From an uncultured Treponema sp. (GTDB taxonomy: Bacteria; Spirochaetota; Spirochaetia; Treponematales; Treponemataceae), in the NCBI RefSeq assembly GCF_938029485.1, contig NZ_CALHGC010000047.1:1-15680 (forward strand): DNA of 15,680 nt. The letters run 5' to 3'. Both the position numbers and the translations under genes were made by a program. A model generated the notes under the pieces. That model had not been told where the DNA came from. It did not search any database and worked only from the letters and a program-made list of their open reading frames with translations. Numbering within the stretch: the stretch's first letter is position 1; each line of letters starts with the position of its first letter. Shown one piece after another: positions 1-6,376 of this stretch.

Positions 1-1
1 C

Positions 2-418
2 CCCCCGAAAAATAATACTGCGGAACGCGGCGTAACGGATAAACGATATTGGGCAGGGTTCAGCCTTTCGTATTTATTCGGAGAATCTACACGCGGAAAG
101 CGTTTAAAAAGTTTTGACAGAATAGCAGGAGATTTACCTTTCGTTACAGCCGGAGAACAAAATACCGGCATCTCCGATTTTATCGGTAATGAAGTAGATA
201 TATTCAAAGCTAATACAACTACGATCGATATGTTCGATTCTGCAAAATACCGTAATTATTGCTACGGAGCTGACGATCATGTAGCAGTAGTACATACGGA
301 AAACCTAAACAAACACATCGCCGACCGGTCATACTTTTTTCGGTTTTATAGTGAGGATATGATTATGAAAAAAGTTTTTAGTGTTTTTATATTATCCCTG
401 TTTCGTGAGGAAATATAA
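2..418 (+). pseudogene. Truncated restriction-modification specificity (S) subunit remnant
   Basis: The frame is open from the left edge, so the N-terminus lies outside the window. About the first 100 visible residues match my recollection of the target-recognition half of type I/IIG S subunits: a block containing FGESTRGKRLKS, then LPFVTAGEQNTGIS, then NTTTIDMFDSAKYRNY and GADDHVAVVHTENL. S subunits select the DNA sequence for restriction and methylation complexes. After the residues NKH (about position 312) the similarity stops. The frame then runs through unrelated AT-rich sequence into a signal-peptide-like stretch and a stop at 416-418. The second part of the target domain and the conserved helical spacer are therefore missing, and base composition changes at the same place. 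I read this as a 3'-truncated gene rather than a functional subunit. A short stand-alone half-subunit is possible but less likely. Confidence 0.7.
365..418 (+). CDS. Possible 17-residue signal-peptide-like micro-ORF
   Basis: ATG at 365 has a GAGG eight bases upstream (353-356) and encodes MKKVFSVFILSLFREEI before a stop at 416-418, four bases ahead of the next start codon at 422. It has two lysines followed by a hydrophobic run, like the start of a secretion signal. It may be a translational-coupling leader for the next gene, or the leftover start of a lost secreted protein. It lies in the same frame as the S-subunit remnant, so it could also be just the tail of that frame. Weak support. Confidence 0.25.
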   Translation: MKKVFSVFILSLFREEI

Positions 419-421
419 TAT

Positions 422-1291
422 ATGGCAAATTGTTATATATGCGGAAAGCCTCATGCCGAGTATCGAAGAAATGTGCCAACAGGAACTTCTTATAGGACAT
501 CTTATAGCTCACGTGGAAGAAGTTATAATTCTTCAAGTGTTCGCTACGGACGTCGGAGTGTCTGTGCTCATTGCGCATTTAATATTGATTATAATAATAA
601 ACGAAGTACCGGCTTTATTTTAAGCTTCCTTTTTGGCGGATCATTGATTGCTATAGGAGTTTTGTGCGGTATAATCTTTCAATACAAAATATCTTATAAT
701 CAAGGGATCGGCTGTGTTTTTTTGGGGTTACTCATCTTGATATTAGGAAGTACATTGACACAACGGAAAGCAAATAAATGGAAAGAGGAGAACGAAAGGG
801 AATATATAGATAGCTATGAAATTATTCAGCAAGAAAAATTACAAAAATCAATAGAACGAGAAAATAAGAAAAAACAGAAATTTGCAGAAAGGCAACAAAC
901 ATTGATTAACATTCTTAATACCTTTAAAGATAAAATGCAGACTGAAATTAAGTTTCTTGTTTCAAAGGCAGAAGTTTTTTCTAAAGAACACGAAAACTGT
1001 AAGGACGATACGATTGAACAGATTGATGGAGTTATTAAAGATATAACATTATTTGCAGATGAAATGAAATCTGAATATAAAAAAGTTGAAAATGAGTATT
1101 CACAGCTTATAAGACAAATAAAAAACTTAGAATTAGAAAGCGAAGCTGATAACTATGTACAGACTATCGTTAATCTAAAAGTTCATGTGGTTAATACTAT
1201 AAATCAATTACTGAACCAATGTAGAGAACAAGAGAACATAATGTTACAAGAAAAAATAAAATTTTTACAAAATAGTTCTACTACACAATAA
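422..1291 (+). CDS. Zinc-ribbon, two-helix membrane protein with long coiled coil; unknown function
   Basis: This 289-residue protein matches no family I can name. It opens with two CxxC pairs (C4/C7 and C48/C51), a typical zinc-ribbon arrangement, separated by a Ser/Tyr/Arg-rich segment at about 14-46. Two hydrophobic helices follow at about 63-86 and 95-112, close enough to form a membrane hairpin. The rest (about 115-285) is highly charged, rich in Lys, Glu and Gln, and looks like a long coiled coil. The predicted form is a membrane-anchored protein with a metal-binding head and a coiled-coil tail on the same, probably cytoplasmic, side. A GAGG lies 11-12 bases upstream of the ATG and overlaps the end of the preceding frame. 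The gene is AT-rich compared with the phage genes, which suggests separate acquisition. A role as phage cargo, for example defence or superinfection exclusion, is possible but not shown. Confidence 0.75.
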   Translation: MANCYICGKPHAEYRRNVPTGTSYRTSYSSRGRSYNSSSVRYGRRSVCAHCAFNIDYNNKRSTGFILSFLFGGSLIAIGVLCGIIFQYKISYNQGIGCVFLGLLILILGSTLTQRKANKWKEENEREYIDSYEIIQQEKLQKSIERENKKKQKFAERQQTLINILNTFKDKMQTEIKFLVSKAEVFSKEHENCKDDTIEQIDGVIKDITLFADEMKSEYKKVENEYSQLIRQIKNLELESEADNYVQTIVNLKVHVVNTINQLLNQCREQENIMLQEKIKFLQNSSTTQ

Positions 1292-1340
1292 ACTAGTTAT
1301 TTTTGAAAATGATAATATTGAATTATTATTATGGAGTTAT

Positions 1341-1436
1341 ATGAAAAAGATTTTTAATATTTTTTTTGTTGTTTTAGCTGTTGCAGTAAGTCAAGAAAAT
1401 ACAATATTTGCTTTGATTGCTGAAAGCATAAAATAA
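1341..1436 (+). CDS. 31-residue hydrophobic, signal-peptide-like small ORF
   Basis: ATG at 1341 is preceded by GGAG (1333-1336) at a good distance. The peptide starts MKKIFNIFFVVLAVAVS, continues QENTIFALIAESIK and stops at 1434-1436. Two positive residues followed by a hydrophobic core are typical of a secretion signal, but almost nothing follows it. It ends 21 bases before the lipoprotein start at 1458. It may be a small membrane or secreted peptide, a leader peptide for the lipoprotein gene, or the stump of a deleted exported protein. Small size makes the call uncertain. Confidence 0.35.
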   Translation: MKKIFNIFFVVLAVAVSQENTIFALIAESIK

Positions 1437-1457
1437 AACAGTTGGAGGATTTTTATT

Positions 1458-2858
1458 ATGAAAAAACAAATTTCATTGTTGTTGATTAGCTTACTTATAA
1501 CAAGCTGTGTTTCTTCGAGGTGGGGTAGCGATTCGTTAAGATGGGGCATGGATTTAGAATCTTTTGAAAGAACATACATAACCAAAGAGAAAATTGAGAC
1601 AGATTTGTATTCAATAATCTATCTTCCCAAAAATAGTGTTTATAAAAATGAATTTGACGAATATCTATTATTTGCAAACGATATTTGGCTTTCTTCAGAT
1701 AGTTCTTTTTTTAAACATAAAAAAAGATTGATCAGAAGATTACAAGTTATAGACTTTACATTGGCAGAATGTAAAGAAAAAATAAAAAAATTAAATTCGT
1801 TTTCAGAAGAATATAATCAAGTTGAAAAGGAATTTGAATTTCCATTAAAAAAATTGTGTAATGAAGATGATGCTATTTTAGGTTTTGAAGACTTCCCAAG
1901 TGAAAATTCAATCCCAGCTATTTTTTTGTTATTAGACCAACCATATAATTATGCAATAGGTTATAAAGATGAAAAGTATTTAAAAAGCCATTCTTATGTC
2001 GGACTATTTGGAGCGGGAGTTGGACATGGCGGTGGTTCTGAATATTGTACCGGTATTTTTTTTAAAAACGGTAAAAACTTCATTTTAAGTTATGACAGTA
2101 ACTCAAATTCATTCTTTAATGTTTTATATAGTTATGCTGACTATAGTAATAGTAGGTATTACCAACAATTCCTTGTGCATATCGATCAAGTAAAACTGTC
2201 CCGTCTACAAGAAAGAATAGCGGGGCCTTTTGGGACATTCTGGGGTATGAATAAGGATGATTTGTATTTGATTTGCAAAAAAGATTCACAACTTTCAAAG
2301 GATTTGACAGATATACGTACTCTAAATGAAAAACTAAATTATTCAGATTATTATACTGTGTTTAAATATTCAGGCAGTATGGCAATGAAAAAATTTGTTC
2401 CACAAAAACGCGCAGATTCTATTTCAGAATATTATGCAGCATTTGATAGCTCCAACGGGCTATATCAAGTCTTTACCATAGTGAATCATTCAAGGGCATT
2501 AAACCCCAAAGAAATGTATGAAAATAGTGAAAAAAATCAGAACGCTTTCAAAAAAATGAAGTCTGTTCTCACTGAACAATATGGAAAACCCATAGAGAAA
2601 TCAAATAATTCTGTTTATTGGATGACAGATATGAATATAAAAATAGAATTATTTTCAGAAAGTAAACTTGTAAAGTTATATAGTTATTGGGATGGAAAAG
2701 AATATGGAGGGCAAGATGATTTTACTTGCCTTGTTTATACAGATTCAAAGAAATATGAAACATTACTTTCTTCTGAAAAAAAGGCCATAGAAAAAGACAA
2801 AAAAGAACAATCAGATGCAGCGGAAAAGAAAGCAACCATGCAGAAATCATATTTTTAA
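1458..2858 (+). CDS. Putative lipoprotein with two WGM motifs, unknown function
   Basis: This is a 466-residue protein with a lipoprotein signal: positively charged MKKQ, hydrophobic core and a lipobox ending in ITSC, so Cys17 would be lipidated after cleavage. The relaxed box fits spirochaetes. The start has a TTGGAGG-like ribosome site (GGAGG at 1444-1448). Two related motifs are visible: LRWGMDLESF at about 27-36 and TFWGMNKDDLYL at about 260-271. Each opens a module, which suggests an internal duplication. The second module continues to a LTEQYGKP segment (about 371-378) and a strand pair near 390-410. Residues about 430-460 are a Lys/Glu-rich tail. No enzyme motif is seen. The gene points toward the phage tail genes and ends 27 bases from the tape-measure stop codon, with no clear terminator between them. 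Its AT-rich composition matches the 422-1291 gene, so they were probably acquired together. Confidence 0.75.
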   Translation: MKKQISLLLISLLITSCVSSRWGSDSLRWGMDLESFERTYITKEKIETDLYSIIYLPKNSVYKNEFDEYLLFANDIWLSSDSSFFKHKKRLIRRLQVIDFTLAECKEKIKKLNSFSEEYNQVEKEFEFPLKKLCNEDDAILGFEDFPSENSIPAIFLLLDQPYNYAIGYKDEKYLKSHSYVGLFGAGVGHGGGSEYCTGIFFKNGKNFILSYDSNSNSFFNVLYSYADYSNSRYYQQFLVHIDQVKLSRLQERIAGPFGTFWGMNKDDLYLICKKDSQLSKDLTDIRTLNEKLNYSDYYTVFKYSGSMAMKKFVPQKRADSISEYYAAFDSSNGLYQVFTIVNHSRALNPKEMYENSEKNQNAFKKMKSVLTEQYGKPIEKSNNSVYWMTDMNIKIELFSESKLVKLYSYWDGKEYGGQDDFTCLVYTDSKKYETLLSSEKKAIEKDKKEQSDAAEKKATMQKSYF

Positions 2859-2885
2859 AGAATGAGGTTCCCATGATTTGGACTA

Positions 2886-5039
2886 TTACTCTGTCACGGT
2901 AACGTTAAGCGTGCCGAACAGTTCCGTAAGTAGCTGTCTCAATAAAGCTATAAACGTTTCTTTATCACCCTTTTCGTATGCAAGTTTTAACGCTTTATTA
3001 TTATTCATGGCATTAGCTGCACTTCTTAGTTCTTCATCACTTGCCTCCCCATCCGCTACATGTCCGCCCCATCCAAATAATCCGCCTTTTTTATAGCCAT
3101 ACATAGCATATTCAATTACAGTTTTACTCATCGCTTTGTTTATCTCTTCATTTCCGCCCTTTCCTGTAACAAGCCTGTCATAAAAGCTAAAATCAGCCGT
3201 ACCCATTTCAGCTTTCATTAGATCGTACTCTTTGTCTACCGACATCTTACTAAGATAATCCGTAGCTTCCCAAAACTTTGATTTTGCCATCAGTGCAACA
3301 CTGGCCTCTATATTTGTTATAGCATTTTGCCGTTTCGTATCATCGGATTGATACGCAGCATCTTTTTTCATGGATTCAATTTTCTTTTGGAAAGTTGTTG
3401 CCGTCATTTTGCCATCTTGGAACTCTTGAAACATATTGTACACATCTCGGCTGCCGTGATAATTGAGTTTAAAAATATCTTTAAATCGCTCAATTTGCCC
3501 TGCAATATTACCCTTGCCTTCAAGGTCTTGTACCGATTTTGCTATTTCGGTGAACATTTCAGGATTATTGCCTTGCTCCATTAAAAGCATGGTGTCAACG
3601 TATGTACCGGTAGCTCCGCCGTGTATGAGTTTGTTGCGCTGCGCAATATTTTTACCGTCAAGAATACCGCTTGCCGCAGTTGCTACAATCATATCACTCG
3701 TACTTTGCAATCCCGTAGCGCCGGAAATTGCCGAATCCATTTGCCGTAATCGGCTTGCTCCTTGTGCCCCTTGCCACAGCGGATTGTTGTCCGAAAGGCG
3801 GGCAAACATTGTCATCGTTTTTGACACGTCTGCAACACTTTTTACATATCCGCCTGCAATCCCTTCTTCAATAACGCTCTGTAATGCTGTCAGAAATTCT
3901 TTATCCTGCGCTTTTGTCATTCCTGCAGCTTGCCGCGCTTGGCTTGCGTACCCTAAGACATCGCCCCTGTCGCCGTATCGATATGCCGTTCCTAAAAAGT
4001 TTTGAACCGTTGCAGCATCTACACCAGTTGCATTCACCCTTGCCGCTACATCGCTTGCCTGCTTTAATGCAAGATCACTTGAACCGGCTCCATACTGCGA
4101 CATCTGTGTCGCAATATCGACAATCCCATACGCCGACATCCCCGTCCCTTCGGCATACTTTGTGCCTTTTTCGAGTAATTCAGATGTTCTATTGGCGTTA
4201 TCTTCCCAAGTACCGCCTTGCGCATAACGCCTATTCAATGCACCGGTATGTACAAGACTTCTTTCGTATGCGGCGCCTTCGGCTATATCCGCTTTTTTAT
4301 CTCCGGAGATGATATTGCCAATAGTGCCGAGAATTGAAAGAAGTCCGCCGACCCCCATTAAGCCCCAACCGACCGGCGTTGCACCAACCGTCATACCTGC
4401 ACCGAACAATGAGCCGCCTATCCCTTGTGCAATGTTTGAAGCCCCTTCAAGCACACCGACATCCGCGCCCAAATAATCGCCGTTTGCCATTGCAGTACGG
4501 CGATTGAATCCTATACCTGCTATTTGCTGCGCATATCCCAATCCTTGCGTGAAAAAACGTGCAAGGCCGTATCTTTTTATTGCGTCCATTGCACCGCTTT
4601 CATCGGTTTTCTGTTCGCTCAACTTTTTTTCATGTTCAAGCCGTTGTTTTTCCTGTTCTACATTATTCAGCGCAGCAGAAATATTGTAGGCTTCTCTTGA
4701 CTGCCCTTTTTCCGTCGCTTCTTCAAGTTGATGTGTCAGCTCATCGATTGTCTTCGTCAAAAGCTCAAGTCGCATATCAAGTTTGTTTGCGTTCATCCCG
4801 CCGTAAGAAGCAGCTCCTGTATTCCCGCTGAATAAGTCGCCCGGCGTTTTTGACCTGTCAGGCTTCAAAAGCCGTGCCGTATCAATCTGATGCGTAATCT
4901 GCGCAGCCCTACTTTGGTCTCCCATTTGCTGGGCTTCTGCAAGGTCTTTTGTCAATGCACCGATTGTATCATCAAGCGTTTTGAACTCACCGATTGCTTG
5001 AGAAGCATCTACATTAAATCTGATTCCTGTTGTAGCCAT
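2886..5039 (-). CDS. Tail tape-measure protein
   Basis: The 717-residue product has the expected place and character of a tape-measure protein, which sets tail length and exits during DNA injection. It follows the sheath, tube and paired chaperone ORFs. Residues about 87-145 form a charged coiled coil. Residues about 203-246 are a Gly-rich hydrophobic stretch (SLFGAGMTVGATPVGWGLMG and on), often found in tape measures as a membrane-interacting segment. The remainder is Ala/Gly/Gln-rich helix. At about 0.15 nm per residue the tail would be near 108 nm. The ATG at 5039 has AGAGGTT upstream. A strong terminator lies between it and the preceding gene, so expression probably depends on read-through. 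It is the last phage gene before cargo on the opposite strand, and no baseplate gene follows. The C-terminus looks intact. Confidence 0.85.
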   Translation of the reverse strand: MATTGIRFNVDASQAIGEFKTLDDTIGALTKDLAEAQQMGDQSRAAQITHQIDTARLLKPDRSKTPGDLFSGNTGAASYGGMNANKLDMRLELLTKTIDELTHQLEEATEKGQSREAYNISAALNNVEQEKQRLEHEKKLSEQKTDESGAMDAIKRYGLARFFTQGLGYAQQIAGIGFNRRTAMANGDYLGADVGVLEGASNIAQGIGGSLFGAGMTVGATPVGWGLMGVGGLLSILGTIGNIISGDKKADIAEGAAYERSLVHTGALNRRYAQGGTWEDNANRTSELLEKGTKYAEGTGMSAYGIVDIATQMSQYGAGSSDLALKQASDVAARVNATGVDAATVQNFLGTAYRYGDRGDVLGYASQARQAAGMTKAQDKEFLTALQSVIEEGIAGGYVKSVADVSKTMTMFARLSDNNPLWQGAQGASRLRQMDSAISGATGLQSTSDMIVATAASGILDGKNIAQRNKLIHGGATGTYVDTMLLMEQGNNPEMFTEIAKSVQDLEGKGNIAGQIERFKDIFKLNYHGSRDVYNMFQEFQDGKMTATTFQKKIESMKKDAAYQSDDTKRQNAITNIEASVALMAKSKFWEATDYLSKMSVDKEYDLMKAEMGTADFSFYDRLVTGKGGNEEINKAMSKTVIEYAMYGYKKGGLFGWGGHVADGEASDEELRSAANAMNNNKALKLAYEKGDKETFIALLRQLLTELFGTLNVTVTE

Positions 5040-5061
5040 TGCTGAACCTCTTTTATATATT

Positions 5062-5104
5062 AAAAAAGTCTGTTTTCGGTCTGATGAGAGACTGAAAACA
5101 GACT
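5062..5104 (-). terminator. Strong intrinsic terminator/attenuator just before the tape-measure gene
   Basis: A near-perfect 16-bp stem (5067-5082 with 5089-5104, one G-T wobble) closes a six-base loop, GATGAG. On the - strand it is followed at once by six T residues (5067-5062). It starts six bases after the stop codon of the downstream chaperone ORF and ends about 20 bases before the tape-measure start, whose ribosome site follows directly. No promoter is evident between the hairpin and that start. The likely role is to reduce tape-measure mRNA relative to the tube and sheath genes. Confidence 0.85.
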
Positions 5105-5109
5105 GTACA

Positions 5110-5376
5110 TTATTCGGAATTAAGAAAATCCTCGTCGGTATAGCCCAAGTCCTTCAAGTCGTCTTCCGAAACTTCCTTTTCTTTTTCTTGCTTATTGTTG
5201 AGAAAGCCGGTCAGAATGCTGCTTTCCGTATACGTATTTGCAAAGTTAAAGAATAGTTCGAGAAAATCATCGTCAATCTCGTTGAGCGGAACCGGCAACG
5301 TCCGAAAATAAACCATCCCCCACAGCTTCAGGAACGTCCTTTTGCTCAAAAACTGCTCTATCGGTGTCTGCCGCAT
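5110..5376 (-). CDS. Tail assembly chaperone, downstream frameshift part
   Basis: This 88-codon frame overlaps the end of the upstream chaperone ORF by about 104 bases in a different frame. That is the classic layout of phage tail chaperone pairs (lambda G/GT and relatives). The encoded segment is acidic at its end (EDDLKDLGYTDEDFLNSE). The ATG at 5376 has no ribosome binding site; the bases before it are CTCTTTACAGAAA. Independent initiation is therefore unlikely, and a frameshifted fusion with the upstream ORF, about 224-225 residues in total, is the better model. The position between tail tube and tape measure supports the role of coating the tape measure before tube polymerisation. Sequence identity alone would not identify it; the call rests on layout. 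Confidence 0.75.
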   Translation of the reverse strand: MRQTPIEQFLSKRTFLKLWGMVYFRTLPVPLNEIDDDFLELFFNFANTYTESSILTGFLNNKQEKEKEVSEDDLKDLGYTDEDFLNSE

Positions 5377-5785
5377 TTTCTGTAAAGAGAGTTTGCACTT
5401 TATTACGAAAAGACCATGCCTTCACGTAAACTTCGTCAATAAAGTTTACATCCGGCATATCCCCCCACGTAAAGTTTTTGTTTTTCTTCAAATTGTTAAA
5501 CCAAGCCTCTCCGCTTTCAATCACAACGTCTAAATACGCTATCTTTTGAAGCGCAAAGTTAGCAGCTTCATCAAAGTTCAGTGCAGGAATTCCTCCGCGC
5601 ATGTACGCCACACGCCGGTCAATCGCAAGCAAATCTTTCTGCTTCGGAAATTTCACTACAAACTTTCCGCGCGATGTCTCGACCGTTTCCTTTACGGTCT
5701 TTCCGTTCAGCAAGGAATAAAAGATGTCTTCCTGTTTAGCTTCGTCAAAGACTTCTTCATTCTCAATTTCCTCGGTTATTTCCAT
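5273..5785 (-). CDS. Tail assembly chaperone, upstream (G-like) part
   Basis: This is the first of two overlapping ORFs between the tail tube and tape-measure genes, the position of tail assembly chaperones in long-tailed phages. The start is set to ATG at 5785, because GAGG lies eight bases upstream of it; the TTG two codons earlier is less well placed. The resulting protein has 170 residues. It begins with an acidic stretch (MEITEEIENEEVFDEAKQ). A mixed alpha/beta body follows with VKFPKQKDLLAIDRRVAYMR at about 43-62. The last ~25 residues, beyond the probable shift site, are Ala/Asp-rich and probably serve only the short form. Ribosomes that shift frame in the overlap would make the longer protein. 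The 5' leader of the gene holds a small hairpin (5819-5839). Confidence 0.8.
   Translation of the reverse strand: MEITEEIENEEVFDEAKQEDIFYSLLNGKTVKETVETSRGKFVVKFPKQKDLLAIDRRVAYMRGGIPALNFDEAANFALQKIAYLDVVIESGEAWFNNLKKNKNFTWGDMPDVNFIDEVYVKAWSFRNKVQTLFTENAADTDRAVFEQKDVPEAVGDGLFSDVAGSAQRD
5317..5352 (-). other. Candidate programmed frameshift zone in the chaperone overlap
   Basis: The downstream ORF is in the +1 (equivalently -2) frame relative to the upstream one, not the -1 frame of lambda. Two runs in the overlap would allow re-pairing. A T5 run at 5352-5348 (codons GTT TTT GAG) lets the Phe tRNA slip back two bases to TTT. A G5 run at 5321-5317 (codons GTG GGG GAT) lets the Gly tRNA move forward one base to GGG. 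Either leads into the downstream frame. A TTTT at 5308-5305 is a third, weaker option. I cannot tell which one is used. Confidence 0.5.
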
Positions 5786-5818
5786 ATTCAAAACCTCTCT
5801 TTGTTTAGCCTTAACGCA

Positions 5819-5839
5819 CGCCCCCTTTTACAGGGAGCG
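5819..5839 (-). other. Small hairpin in the leader of the tail chaperone gene
   Basis: A 7-bp stem (5819-5825 with 5833-5839, one G-T wobble on the - strand) with a seven-base loop lies between the tail tube stop codon and the chaperone ribosome site. No T-run follows, so it is probably not a terminator. It could protect the abundant tube mRNA or be a processing site. Function is not established. Confidence 0.4.
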
Positions 5840-5857
5840 TATATCGCTATCATGCCG

Positions 5858-6358
5858 TTATTTTGTAAAAAGCTCGGAACTCGGATAGTCCGAACCATTC
5901 CACATACCGATCGATTCAAAGCTGCAATTAACGGTAGTATACCCTTTGCCGCTCGTGCGTTCCGAATAGCTGCTGATAACCGCCCACGTTGTGGAAGATA
6001 CAACAGCGCCTTTTTTCTTATCGTAAAGTTCAAGGTACGGAATCTTAACGACGCTTGATTCGTCTACGACGGTATCAATATCGGGATTCATTTCCTTTAC
6101 GCAGTACTTACTGCCCAAATCATAACCTTTAACCGGAATAAAACCGGAGAAAGTCGTGCTGACCGAAACACTCGTAATATCGATTGAAACCGGCAAGAAC
6201 TCACCGATAACTTCCGCTTTTTGTGTTTGGAACTGTGCCCTCATTTCAAAATCCTGTACCAGTCCTATTTGTTTTGCATCAGCCGGACTGTTACCGGCGC
6301 GGACAATACAGTTTTTACCCTGTACCAATCCGTCGCCTTGCAAATTATAATTCGCCAT
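5858..6358 (-). CDS. Tail tube (major tail) protein
   Basis: This is a 166-residue, beta-rich protein encoded directly after the sheath gene, where contractile phages carry the tube that forms the inner DNA channel. It opens MANYNLQGDGLVQGKNCIVR, then a helix-containing segment around GLVQDFEMRAQFQTQKAEVI (about 32-51). Alternating strands and a Ser/Thr-rich C-terminal half follow, as in Mu/P2/T4-type tube folds. Its length is within the usual range of about 140-180. The ATG at 6358 has GAGGGGG upstream. The assignment rests on gene order, size and general character, and I am fairly confident of it. Confidence 0.85.
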   Translation of the reverse strand: MANYNLQGDGLVQGKNCIVRAGNSPADAKQIGLVQDFEMRAQFQTQKAEVIGEFLPVSIDITSVSVSTTFSGFIPVKGYDLGSKYCVKEMNPDIDTVVDESSVVKIPYLELYDKKKGAVVSSTTWAVISSYSERTSGKGYTTVNCSFESIGMWNGSDYPSSELFTK

Positions 6359-6376
6359 ATCTTTTTGCCCCCTCTG

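Noticed and set aside
1303..1332. Promoter-like TTGAAA-18-TATTAT before the small ORF at 1341
   Set aside because: In DNA this AT-rich such matches are common, and the transcript would start at or after the small ORF's ribosome site.
1292..1457. Possible integron attC site between the cargo genes, considered because oral treponemes can carry integrons
   Set aside because: No GTTRRRY core pair or long imperfect stem could be found in the gap.
2845..2879. Inverted repeat AAATCAT/ATGATTT across the end of the lipoprotein gene
   Set aside because: Only 7 bp with a loop of about 21 bases and no T-run; not a convincing terminator.
3463..4005. 180-codon + strand frame opposite the tape-measure gene
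   Set aside because: Shadow of the real gene: Cys/Pro/Ser-rich composition, no ribosome site, and the - strand frame is a clear tail protein.
5546..6058. 170-codon + strand frame opposite the chaperone and tube genes
   Set aside because: It crosses two well-supported - strand genes and their intergenic leader, and has no recognisable domain.
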